From positions 496,001 through 560,000 of the forward strand of contig NC_088314.1 of the NCBI RefSeq assembly GCF_910592395.1: a stretch of DNA of 64,000 nt. The letters are read 5' to 3'. This document shows positions 1 through 11,560 of this stretch, piece after piece. The stretch's first letter is position 1; the number at the start of each line of letters is the position of its first letter. The notes beneath the pieces are model-generated. The model did no database searches. It was not told the DNA's origin and saw only the letters and a program-made list of their open reading frames with translations. Source of the DNA: Lineus longissimus (Eukaryota; Nemertea; Pilidiophora; Heteronemertea; Lineidae). The position numbers and the translations under genes were made by a program.

Positions 1-1097
1 TGTAATGTATGATCGTGAAATAAATGTCTTCATTTTTATAAGTTTATCTTCTTTTAGTTTTCTGGCTTTGCCTTGTACTGTTTTTGGAAACCCAGGCTGT
101 GACGACATGATGACCTATGTTGATTTATGCCTTGTCCAAATCCCTGTCATTCAGTCATTCAGTCTGATATACCAAATATCATAGGCACCTATATACCTGA
201 TGAGTATGGCTGGCGCGCCCGGCGTGGACAGAATTCAGAATTATGCCACGTGGTATAATTCTGGAGAAGGATGTGTGGTGCGGGTCCATCAGCTCTGACT
301 TGATGGATATACTGCTCCCTTCAGGAGTAGGTCACAACCACTTAAGACAAGAGTACAATCAGAACGAGGATATGTTGATCCTTGAAGCCAAGACGCACTA
401 TCATCAGGAAACAGACCAGCAGTTTGTCCTGCAGAACCCCCACAACTACAAGGACAATCTTAATGGTGGTTATGAGCGTGTCCTAGTGCACTCAAGTGAA
501 ATCAGAACTGATATGGTTTATCTGGTTCCAACACGCGAACCTTTAAGTAACCAGACTGAGGTTTAACAAGCCGCCAACACGCTACCCAACACGTGAACCA
601 CAGACTGTAATTTCTGCCTGGAATCAACCTCGCCCCTCACTGATTACAATGGCCATCCATGTGTACGATCATATGCCTTAACATGTGGCCATAGACACCA
701 TTAATCTCCCGCGAGGCTCGTGTAAGCAAATGTGACCAAGTGCATTATATATGTACATAATAATTATGTACGTCATCGGGACACGTTAACTAAAGCAAGA
801 CCAAAACGTGTGTGTAAACGTGCCAGGGTGTTGTAGTAACTTTGTTGGCCATTTCTGATAGGAGAAGCATAGGCGAATGAGGTATCCGGAATTGATCCAA
901 CTAGTCAATGCCAGTAAGCATAACAACTGAGGAAATATTCTTTTAACTGGAGTTAACACTCTTGTTACGTGTTTTCTCATTCGGAAGGGATGCAGTATAA
1001 CCCTGTCAGGATCGTGCTGTGGATGTCTTCGTACCGTTATAACTGCGCCCATTCGAGTTACACTCATTCCAAAGACTAGATCAGCTCAAGGGCCTAA
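1..1097. other. Upstream region of the cwo-like gene, with one unassigned ORF
   Basis: No recognisable gene. An open frame on the plus strand at 243-566 (107 codons, ATG start, TAA stop) has mixed amino acid composition but matches no family I know. It could be the end of an upstream gene or chance. Two perfect CACGTG E-boxes lie at 247-252 and 590-595. The rest is unremarkable. Confidence 0.4.
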
Positions 1098-4000
1098 ATG
1101 TCGTCCCGACAAGAGACGATCCTTATGGACCGTCGCATCCGAGACGACCAAAGTTCAAGTTTTTCATCAGGCCTCGGCAGCAGTGTTTGTGGCAGTAGCA
1201 TTAGCAGTATAAATGACAGGTGAGTGTTTGATTATCTGTAAAGTGCCTTGCCTAAGACTAGAGTCACAGGTCAGCATCAGTAGTAGCTTGATGCGCTAAC
1301 TGACCTGTTTTGAAAGTTCGAGGCGGTCATAATCAGCCTGCCCCAATGTTAAACCTGAAATACTTACGCCCCCCCCCCCCCCCCCCCCGTTAGGCACCCT
1401 ACACGGCCTGAGACAGAGTGAGAAGGTGGTTGAGACCTTTCCTTGTGTTACATTTGTATTTTAGGCCTATTGATGACAGTAAGTTAATATGATACATTTC
1501 TTCTCATTTTTTCAGAACATTAAACTTTTCAACAGCATCGATGGATGAGTACAACCCTCCAATCAAGAGGATCAAAACAATCAGGGTGGGTGCACATTTT
1601 CAGCCACCACCATTTTGGCAAATTGAAATTGTCCTTCACTTTGTTTTGAAAGCGTTCTCCTTGCTTTAGGGTTTAAGGTTCTTGTCAATGTGGTTGTGAC
1701 TATGGTTAACCCTTATATGATTTTGCTGGCATATCTGGTACACGGCAGGGTATGCTGTTTCCTAGGCCTACAGTGTATGGTCGAGACTACATCTCAGTGA
1801 TGATTGTTAATGACTAGAATGCTGATATGTACGACTATAGGCCTGCCGGCTAATTAATTTCCTGATAATTATGATACATGTCTGTGTCCTACATTTGCCG
1901 AAGGTTCTATGGGTAAATGCCTATGTCTGTGTATGACAATGCATTTAAATGGGCAGGCACGTTTGTATAGAGTTCCCGTTTTCACAAGTTACGTGTCACT
2001 GTTCACCTTTCATGGGAGACATGAAGAACGAACGAGTTGTCACGTTGTCACTTTTCACCCTCACGTCGTGTTTCAAGCCAGTTTACTCGTGAAAAAAATA
2101 TTGAAGCGAATTGTAAAATAATCGTTGCGCGTGCGCTGCATGTTCCTTTGTTTGTTTTCATCATGTTTCCATGGAGGCCTACCGTAGTTTGTCATCTCAT
2201 TAGCACTACATGACCCCACACCATCTTCCGATTGTGCGTTTTTTGTAATACCTGCTGAATAGTCAACCTATCAATTAACTTCTACTTGAAAGGTTTAGGA
2301 AAGGAGGTGGTTAAAGTATGAAGTCGAATGATAAACCCGGATTCCTGATGCAACAGTTTTAAGTGTCATAGTAAAGAGTGTCCTGGGGCAAAGCATTGAA
2401 AGTCATGGATCAACGCCGCGGGAGATTAAGTCATTAGCCCCATCAACAACCTTAGGCTTGTTTATGGAGTTCACCTTGTGTTGTGGCTGATGCCTCTGTT
2501 AAAGTGCACTAGGCTATGGCGGAAATGAAGCAACCGTAACCTTTCTATTACAATGTATTTGTGATTGATTGCTTGGTCATGCGCGCCACGGCGGTAAGAC
2601 ATGTTTTGTGTGCTATTAAATTACCAGGTCCGTTCGTGAGGTTAATGGGCTTATCGGCCGTAAGCCAAGTTGATTTACGCCAGGTTGACGCTCTCCTGAA
2701 ACATCATTATGGTTTTTGACCAACACATATGATGCACCCCTCAGAGGTTACACGGTAAAATGTAGACCCCTAATTGTTTTTCAGATTCTGAAAAGCTCTC
2801 TGGGTTGCATATTCGTGTTGGGGGCGAAAAGCCATTAAAAGTTTTTCAAAAGCTCAAAAACCTTTGTTTCTAAGCAGCCATCCAACAAAACCAAATAGTA
2901 TTCAGTCACATTTTCACCATTTGCTCGGCATTTTCTACTTGCAGGACCCTGTGTCTCATCGCATCATCGAGAAACGTCGCCGAGACCGTATGAACAACTG
3001 CCTCGCAGAACTAAGCAGCCTTTTACCAGCAAGATACCTCAACAAGGTCAGTAATCAAGCATGACAAGCGTTCAGAGTCGGGTCGCTCTGGCAATGTTCA
3101 AAGCGCTTCATCATCAACGAGTCTCCTTGGGAAGATATAAGACAAAACGAGCGCTTCGTCGGTTGGCATTACCAAATATTATAACATACTTATGTGTTTT
3201 CATCTACAGGGCCAAGGACGAATTGAGAAGACGGAAATCATAGAACTTGCCACTCATCACATAAAGCATCTGAACGCTCTTGTTGGGTCCACATCTTCCA
3301 GTAAGTAGCTGGTATCTTATTCTTACCCCATATCCAATCCCCTCCATAAAGCAGGCGGTATAGTGCTTGCTGAAGGGAGTTTGCGATCTCAGAGTCTTGT
3401 GTGTCAGGATAGCCCTATGTTGAACTGAATATCAGTATTTTCGATTTTTTTTTCTTTTTGCATAACTATTGATCATATTTGGGACATTATGAATGTGCGT
3501 TGGCATGAAAAGTCATCATATGTATGTCCTACAAGTCATACTTGTCTATTCCAGAGCTATGCGAGAAGCAGTGTTGTCGCAAGAGCTTCTTCCTCGGCTT
3601 CAAGGAGAGCGGGGCGGAAACGATGCGTTTCTTGGTAGAGGGCGCTGGCACCAACCCCCAGGACAACCTGTGCGTACAGCTACGTCAACATCTCAATCAA
3701 CAGAGCGAGAAGTTCTGTCCGTCCCCTGAGGAACTCGGTAAGGAATTTCATACTTGTTGACGACTGCTTATTGTACAAGAGCTCTTACTTGCAAACGTCT
3801 ATTGCTTATGTAGTGATCTAATGATACAGTTTCGACATTGGTATGGCTTAGTGAGGACTCAATCAACCAGACTCATCATCATCAACATCATCATCTTTTC
3901 GTTTTATTCTCGAGAGTTAGTTTTACATTTTTTTAAAACTTTATTCTATTGCAGGGGTACCAGAGATCAATCTAGACGAAGAAATAAAGGAGAGTTCTGA

Positions 4001-4787
4001 ACGACAGGCGGCCATGTTTTCTGACAGTGGGCTTTCCGACTCAAGTGTTCTACAGACAACGCTTTTAGATAAATCTCAAGAGGCAAGGTTGCGGCATTTG
4101 TTTTCAAATAAAAAAGCAGAGGATTTAAGCGAAGATCTTGTCTCGTGGAATTCGTGTAGCCAGTCGCGCTTCTCTGATTATCAGAGTACGATATATAGTG
4201 GAGAGAATGGCGACTCGGAGTTACCCTCGACTTCCTCAGACGACATGCAGTCGAATAAAAACAAAGAGATATACAAGTTCAAAAATAACATCAAATTACG
4301 CTTCACGGCGAATGAAGGTAGTAATCAAGCCGGCTCGAGTGGGCAAAGTGATTTTAGTTATTCTAACAGCCCACCGGATTCTGAATCGTGCTCTTCTCAA
4401 AAACTCTCCTCAAGCCCGTCATCGTCGGAGTCGACAGCCTACGCCAACTCTGACAACTCGAGCAGCAATGGTAACGGACTCGGTTCAACTGCAAGTAGCA
4501 TGAGCGGCAGCCAAACATCGGACAGTTTCAAGAATCCAAAAACGGACGCGAAAAAACTGCAGAGGTTTGATTCGCTGCCAGTTTCGTGTGATGAACCGGT
4601 TATTCCTGGTTTTGCGCTCCACCCCTCTGCAACATATTATATTCCGATTGCCATTCCATCGTCATCACTGTGTTCAATGCTGGAGGGTCGTCTGCTCAAT
4701 TCAAGCAATGTTTTTCATCCAATCAGCATCCCCGTTCAATTTTCATCCTCTGCCACAAGCCTCAAGAACATTAACGTTGGATACTAA
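1098..4787 (+). CDS. cwo: Clockwork orange-like bHLH-Orange transcriptional repressor
   Basis: Six coding exons join in frame: 1098-1219, 1516-1585, 2945-3046, 3210-3300, 3555-3737 and 3955-4787, giving 466 aa. All donors are GT and acceptors AG. Residues 65-98 hold the basic region and helix 1 ([19 protein letters not shown]); the next exon holds loop and helix 2 with [11 protein letters not shown], the hallmark of the clockwork orange/Stich1 group. An Orange-type segment ([19 protein letters not shown]) follows near residues 143-165. The tail is Ser-rich and low-complexity and ends in VGY. There is no C-terminal WRPW, as expected for cwo rather than HES. In insects cwo binds E-boxes and represses clock targets in the nucleus; the same role is inferred here. 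The start is the first ATG in the first exon found. Hey-related proteins are the nearest alternative, but the helix 2 motif argues against them. Confidence 0.9.
1369..1388 (+). repeat. C homopolymer (20)
   Basis: A run of 20 C in the first intron of the cwo-like gene. Confidence 0.9.
1966..2115. mobile_element. MITE-like family 1, left half in cwo intron 2
   Basis: TATAGAGTTCCCGTTTTCAC, then ACGTGTCACTGTTCACCTTT, GACATGAAGAACGAACGAG and TCACGTCGTGTTTCAAGCC match the family. The central CATACGATTCACG part is missing. Confidence 0.6.
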
Positions 4788-5469
4788 CATCGTCAAAATC
4801 AAATGTATGAAATCTATTTGGAGTTGGTATTTCTGTGTTGTCCGGATTCTGTTGTTTTACCGGTACCTTTCCAGATTGTCTTCCCTTCCCTGGTAACCTC
4901 TTAGATGGGCAGAGTTGCACAAATGTAACAGTAGTTACTGTTATGATTAATACTAGAATACGAGACTGCATGGCTGTTTTAGATGTACATGTATTGTTTA
5001 TGTTGGAAAACTGTTTCACATAATAGTGAGTCTCCCAAGCTGGTCACACGTCCGCATTTGCCACATCGATTTAAAATGTTTCACATGTAACGTATCACTT
5101 AGTTATTTGTGACCCCTGACATGAAGATATTCAGTTAATCGCCATGCTCGTGACAAGTGCGTTACTAATGACACGTGACCACTTGTTACATGTACCAGTA
5201 ACATCTATGTAATAACATCATGGTACACTCCGCACACAGTGGTATTAGCTTCGTATCCCCTCCCCCTATTATAGACAAATAGGATGACTAAATCAGGCTG
5301 CCTTGGGAGCCTATCCCATGGATGCCTGAATATCTTTCACTAATTTGCTCTCTGTTCAGGTTTTTTTTTTGCTATTTGTCATAAACATCACCCAAACTCC
5401 TGTACTTCATCCACTGAATGGTCAAAGAAACGCCTGTGATTCTATGGTCTGTTTTGTCAATTTGTCAAG

Positions 5470-5475
5470 AATAAA
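5470..5475 (+). terminator. Polyadenylation signal of the cwo-like gene
   Basis: A canonical AATAAA lies about 680 bases after the cwo stop codon, before the minisatellite. It is the first good signal after the stop. The actual cleavage site is not visible. Confidence 0.5.
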
Positions 5476-5515
5476 AAGTTATAAAGAAGCTTAACTGTTA
5501 TGACTGATTTTGTTC

Positions 5516-5960
5516 TCCCTTGGGACATGACTCTCAGCGTGTCACGAACACGTTGAGACAGCCACAACCAGCTCAAGGGAGACATGACTGTCTCGCTGTC
5601 TCACCAAGAAGTTGAGAGAGACAGCCACAACCAGCTCAAGGGAGACATGACCGTCTCACCGTCTTGCCAACACGTTGAGACAGCCACAACCACCTCAAGG
5701 GAGACATGACCGTCTCATCGTCTCGCCAAGAAGTTGAGAGAGACAGCCACAACCACCTCAAGGGAGACATGACTGTCTCACCGTCACGCCAAGACGTTGA
5801 GAGAGACAGCCACAACCACCTCAAGGGAGACATGGCCGTCTCACCGTCTTGCCAACACGTTGAGACAGCCACAGCCAGCTCAAGGTAGACATGACTCTCA
5901 CCGTCTCGCCAAGACGTTGCGAGAGACGGCCACAGCCAGCTCAATGGAAACATGACCGTG
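5516..5960. repeat. Minisatellite, about seven units of 57-63 bp
   Basis: Tandem units each carry GACATGAC, a CGTCTCACCGTCT-like stretch, CACGTTGAGACAGCCACAACC and CTCAAGGGA. Unit starts fall near 5524, 5581, 5644, 5703, 5766, 5829, 5888 and 5949. Longer units contain GTTGAGAGAGACAGCC and shorter ones GTTGAGACAGCC, so unit length varies by 4-6 bases. Open frames across it on both strands are repeat artefacts. Confidence 0.9.
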
Positions 5961-8900
5961 CTTTATCTCAAAGTAGCTTATGTAGCCGAGGTTCATGATG
6001 TACCTGTGATACTTCAAGTACTTTGGACAACATTGGGACCACTCCAGCTATCTCACCGTGCTACCGACTACAGGCCAAAAGATCCGACTTGACAACCCTA
6101 GTAGCCTACTTGAAGTAGATGATGTAGCTTAGTAGATCATGTATAAAAGTGCAATCCAAAAGGGACATGACAAAACTCTGTCATTTCTAACACAAATACT
6201 ATTTATTAATAGCACATTGATCAACAATTAAAAAATAGAATTAAACAACACTCACACTTCAACAAAGCGGGATGGTTCATGAAAGAAATGTTTGATATAT
6301 TAAAAACTTAACACACAGGGCTCCAAATATATATCTCATGATCAGGCAATAGACTTGGTATAGGCCTATACAAAATGATATAACAAAATAAACATCTGTA
6401 TAGTACAACAATGCATAAAACAATGGACGGACTTGAAATCGGTGTACAGTAATTCCAAACAATAGAAATTTACTCGGCGGGAAATAGTTCAGAAAATATC
6501 AATAGAGGGAGTTCTAATCAGCAGTTCAAACCATGGACGGTGAATTATCTTACAAACGAAAACATGGTGAAGAGGCTTAGTTTCAATGCCCTGAGAGTCT
6601 CTGCAATGATAGTTTAAACAAAACACTAGAAATAGTGAACCACCCCTTTAACCAAGGAAAAGGCATATAAATTTCAGTTTTGACATGGACCATATTTTAC
6701 ATAGACTTTATCAGCGGTCATGTGTGATGTGATAAGTACAACATCAAAACCACTAACCCACTGGAACCCGTATACACTGCAGGGTACAGGGACTGCCATT
6801 GACTTACTGGACCTTTACAACAGTTCTGGTCAGGAGTAAGATCCCTTAACGCGCATGACAGTCGCCTCAGCACACCGAAACTCCTTGCAAAAGGCACTGC
6901 AGCTCGGCTACTGTCGCCATCTTGCCAGTGTGCAGCACACAGAAATGGCACAAATGTAGTGCAAACGATGTGCGAACACTGCTGTATGGGAATATGTCCC
7001 TCCAACCCTCAACCAATCAAGCCCTTGTCATAACATCGCTGTGCCGTCTGACGTTCGACATCAGTGAGGGACACTCTAAATATCACAAGTGCCAGCAGGG
7101 CAATCCTTCGAGGCCCGCCCCTTCAATCATGCCTTGATTCATCTTGACAGATTTCGCAACCCTTACAAACGAAGAAGTGCGAAGTACGAAGGTCTGTGGT
7201 GTCATCAAGTTGGCGCTAGTTCATTCATGACACTCGCACTTTGATAGTAGCACGGGAAGTCAGGAATCCCCTTAAAAAGGCTCGATAAAATACATTTATA
7301 TCCATGTGATTCGTCGTTCGTACTCTGACGTTTTCGTAAGGGTTGCTAAACCTGCCTATCACCAGGTTCATCACTTTTCTCCATCTCCAGACTTTGATGG
7401 AATAATGCAATGGACCTATTCGGAGTAAGAAGGTGTAATATATGTACATTTTGATTAACAACACTTTGATCAGACAGATCAGATTCACCCCAAAAGCATC
7501 AAAATATCACGTCCCCGTTATACATGTATACAAGCTATAAATGTGTAGGTACAACATTGGTGGAAAGCCAAAACAAATAGGGACGAGGTCAATGAGGAGT
7601 TTTTGCAACGCCAGCGCCTGTCCCAGTGTTCGAAATCATGCTCAGGGTACCACACATTGAGATGGCGTTCCTGTTGGTGTTTTAGGAGACTTACGAAAAC
7701 TCCCTAGTTATCACTGGCACGCGGACGTGGACCATTTTCACGAACATGATAAGTATATACCAACAGTTGCTTCGATCACGATTAATTCATTGCACATGAA
7801 AGTCTAAGGAACAAAGCTGGAAAACAAAAAAGACGTCTGGTTCTGATGGTCGTCGAAGACAAAAACTTGCCGAGACGACCCAATTCTGCATTTAATTTCT
7901 TTGTGAATTTGCAAAACTGGTTGTGACAACGGAAACCATCTGCTTACCACTGGGGTTAAACACCATATGGTTTTCACTTCGAAACACAAGTAGTGATGGC
8001 TGACGAGTCTCTGCACTAGAGTTGCCGCCACAAACTGGCATCATGTTACAATGTGGCATGGCCGTACTTCAACATTATCATTCAGTAGAATACAAAGAAA
8101 AATACGGACATAACAACTAACTGTTTCTGCGGAACGGGCTTTCTAATTGTCATTGCTTCCAACAATGTTTGGGGAACCTTGGAAAACTATGTTAGGTAGT
8201 GGGTCCTGATCGAGCAAGGAGTATATATCAGTACCTGCAAACTCCGCTATCTGTATCGCTCTACATCCAACAACAGCGCCGTGAACACTGAATGCATTTA
8301 TGACAAAGGCACGGTGGTGTGCACTATATGTGAGGGCAAACACGAACCATCAGATATCAATCATGGACCAAGGGCCAATGAGAGTCAAAAGTATAGTGAG
8401 GGTCATATTCATATATCAAACACCAATAACTATAACAAGAACTCTTGCAATGTTTACCAGATCAAAATAAAACTTAAACGTCGTTGCGACGTTCTTGTGA
8501 ATGGTACACAAACTTGGATTTGGTTCGCCCAAGTATCATTGCAAACACAGCCAAATGTTAGACCAAATCTTGATTTAGATCACAATATCAAAACTTCGTG
8601 TTCTGATAAACTTTGGGTGATAGGCCTATGCATGTTTGTGTACAGTTGTTTTCTCACTTCGGTAGGCCGACTTGGTCCTCATTCTAGTAAACGATATTGT
8701 CACATCGTATTAAAAAACCCTCTGTCGCCTAAGTGAGGTGTGCAAGGTGGTTAAAACTTCACATTTACCAAAACAAAGCATGTTCAAAGTCTTGTCCGAA
8801 GGGATTCTCCCCTCAACTTTTTCGCGCCGGCCTAGAAAATGTCAGCCGAGTTATGTGCAGCAGGTTGTCCAGTCTGTAACCTGTTCCCACTTAGATCCCT

Positions 8901-10113
8901 TCTGAACCCAGAGGCCACTAGCGCTACCTTTAGAAGAGAAAGAAAGCAGAGATAAGCAAGAGGGAAGAGCTAACAAGGTCATGATCTTATGGCAATCCTG
9001 CACTGAAACGCGAGAGCTGCTTGATAAAGGGGACTTCGTTTCTAAAAGCGACGGCCAGAAACAAAAGCCTCCTGACGTACGTTCAGCAAAATATCAGTCA
9101 AATGTGTTTCAAGACTAGCCCGACACCGCTTTACACGTTTAAACCTCAGCTACCTTTTCCGAATTTCAGTGCAGGCCATCAGTTGCTGAAGTTGAAAGTT
9201 AGTCAGCGAACACAAAGACCAAGCGATGGCGACATAAAACAATTCACACCAGATAAGCGAAGAAAAAGGCGCGAGTCGATCAGGTATTGATCGAGATCAA
9301 AGTTTGCAACTGAAAATACAGTAAAAACTCTTAAAGAAAAACATGTTTAACCAAGGGGAATGAAGCCTGAACTTTGCAAACGGTGTTTTTTCCCGCAATG
9401 CAGTCAAAGGCCCGGCCGTCCGCAGTTGACGCTTGACTCAATGTATACAACAATTTTGGAACGAGTTGCACTTTGCACCAACTTCGTCCCTTGTAGATGC
9501 CACTGATTCCTCGGGCAATTCAAATAAAGAATCAGGTTGGTGTTTTACGTGACAGATATACGCACTGTGGCACATCCGTTTAGTACCGCTGCAGCAGAAG
9601 ACAGTGGACTCGGGTCGTTTCGCATTGGAGAGGAGACGGCCTGAAGCCCCTATCGAAAATGGCTTATTCTTTTGTGTCCCTCTGAAGCGATACAGAGCGG
9701 AACCTCTTACAATACGTAGTCTGTCACGTGAATCACTCCAATGAAAATGCAGAGAGAAAACGATGAAAGGAAACCAAACAGGAAGTGGTTTCTTCGGCCA
9801 TTTTTGAATTGTTTTTGAAATACATGTTGTCGCCACCTCCTGGTCTTGTGAACATGCTACTTTCATTATACAATTATCTGGAGAACCTCTAATGAATACA
9901 TATCAAGTATTAGTAATATGTTAATAAAATAAAACATCTTGGAATAGTTAATAGCCTGATAACATCGGCAAACACGTAAACACGTACGATCTATACTCTG
10001 ATACAACTGACTACATCGAAATGTGTGTTAAACCTCAGGTCAAATGCAACTCTGGATACACTTGGCTTGGCCTCGTATCTTGTATCAGTTAAGTCAGTTG
10101 CATGGATTAGATT
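5961..10113. other. Spacer and probable 3' untranslated region of the modular gene
   Basis: Several open frames occur (plus 8281-8736, minus 9438-9866, minus 6718-7005), but none resembles a known family or has exon-like borders. The minus-strand modular gene ends at 10114, so part of this stretch is probably its 3' UTR. On the minus strand an AATAAA lies at 6202-6207, which would allow a UTR of about 3.9 kb. That is inference. Confidence 0.3.
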
Positions 10114-11560
10114 TCAAACAATCCAAGACATAGCCAACCTCCCAAGGACCACCATCACAAAGACACGTACCGTGTCCACTTCAAGCCTGGCAGCCTCGGA
10201 ATAGATGCCGGCTTGGAGGGAGTAATTCCTCGCCATAGCCACATAACGCTGATACCCAGCAATATCAATATCATAAACTTCACACTCAGTTACAAGCCGG
10301 AGCCGAGTTCCCTGGACATTATCCTTCCTCCTTTCAAATACATTGTGCCAATATTTGCGTACAATGCGGAGCGATTCGCCATGTAGACAAATTTGATTTT
10401 CCTTACCTCCCCAAATGCTCTGTTTGTAGCTGGGTGCGCTGCTGGTGCTGGTTGCATCCCACGGGACACTCTGGGCCTTGGCACACGTAGGGTCTGAGGC
10501 GCACTTGCCCCATCGGTCTTTCGTGATTGTTACCCATGACAAGCCAGCATCCTCGCTCATTAGGTAAGCCTTGCCGTTTTGGGCGATGGCGTAGAGTTCG
10601 CCGTATTTTGAGTAGTAGCCGGTTATATGCGCTACCATGTTGGACATTCCTGAGGAAATGGAGAGTGAAATGATAGATGAATAGCTAGCTACTAGACCAC
10701 TTCAAGTCATAATCATGTCAACTTGCAGAGCCGTGTCCGGGGTCGAGATGTCTTGCCTCCAACTTGCAAAGCTTATGACTACAATCACAGTTGTTATCGG
10801 CTCCGGGGCTTGCTGGTCCAAAGTTGCCTATCACAGGACATTAATTCTCAAGGCCATGCAAACAGAAGACGCTTAGAGGGAACAAGTAATAAGAGAGGAA
10901 GACTTACTTTTTGTGGCGGATGTTCCCCCAGCCTCCGAGGAAGAAAAGCAATTCATCTGGAGCTTACTGTAAAAGAGAAGATTAGTGAATGACCAAACAG
11001 CCCAGTGCCTCTGTATTTCGAGTGAGCATTTGCACAGCCTCATGTATTCTTCTTTGTTATGCAGGGCATTTCCAAAGCAACATCTATCGGGGGGGGGGGG
11101 GGGGGGGTCATCTCTTCAATGGATTTCTCACTTCTAATTGAGCATGACTCCAATTCCCGGGTGGTAATTCTTTTTTACAAGGAATACCTTTCTGCTTACT
11201 TACTTAGTTGGGTTAGCGTCACAGTAATAAATGGAGGGAGTACCCGTACCACCAATCACGAAACTACGATGACCATAAGCTGAAACAAGAGAGGTGTATG
11301 ATAAGAAGCAGTAAACGCATCTTGACCCTCAACATATTAACATTGCTCAACTTCAGGACAACACGCATCAAGAGCGGAGGTTACGGAGGCAATACCGCTG
11401 GAAATTCAGTATGCAGTAAACCATCATTGAATCGTACATGAATTTGCTAACTTGTCAGCGTATAACCACACCAAGTTGGTTTGAAAGATATAGCGTGACT
11501 TACTGGTGTCCGCTGCCGAATCCTTCGTCTGCCAACTGAGTGGCTTGTAAGTGCAGGGAT
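10114..11560 (-). CDS. Modular protein, C-terminal tail with one Asp-box-like motif
   Basis: Exons 11560-11504, 11279-11204, 10966-10908 and 10649-10114 continue the modular gene with matching phases. The tail contains FVIGGTGTPSIYYCDA and YLMSEDAGLSWVTI, where S-E-D-A-G-L-S-W fits the Asp-box (BNR) pattern of beta-propeller blades such as sortilins. The last exon is open for 178 codons to a stop at 10114 and ends in a moderately hydrophobic VRVFVMVVLGRLAMSWIV, which could be a weak membrane or GPI signal. Strong GT donors inside this exon (GAG|gtaagg near 10406 and ACG|gtacgt near 10170) leave open that the true 3' end differs. Confidence 0.55.

Noticed and set aside
5516-5960. Spaced repeats that might suggest a CRISPR array
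   Set aside because: Whole units of about 60 bp are repeated without unique spacers, in animal DNA; it is a minisatellite.
8281-8736. Plus-strand open frame of 151 codons
   Set aside because: No family resemblance, no splice borders, Asn-rich composition typical of chance frames in AT-rich spacer.
9438-9866. Minus-strand open frame of 142 codons downstream of the modular gene
   Set aside because: No ATG at its start, no similarity and no phase-compatible link to the last modular exon; probably 3' UTR.
10311-10406. An intron inside the last modular exon (strong donor GAG|gtaagg, acceptor tgtccag)
   Set aside because: Removing it would shift the frame (phase 1 donor, only phase 0 open after the acceptor), whereas the unspliced frame is open throughout. 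Kept as a caveat.
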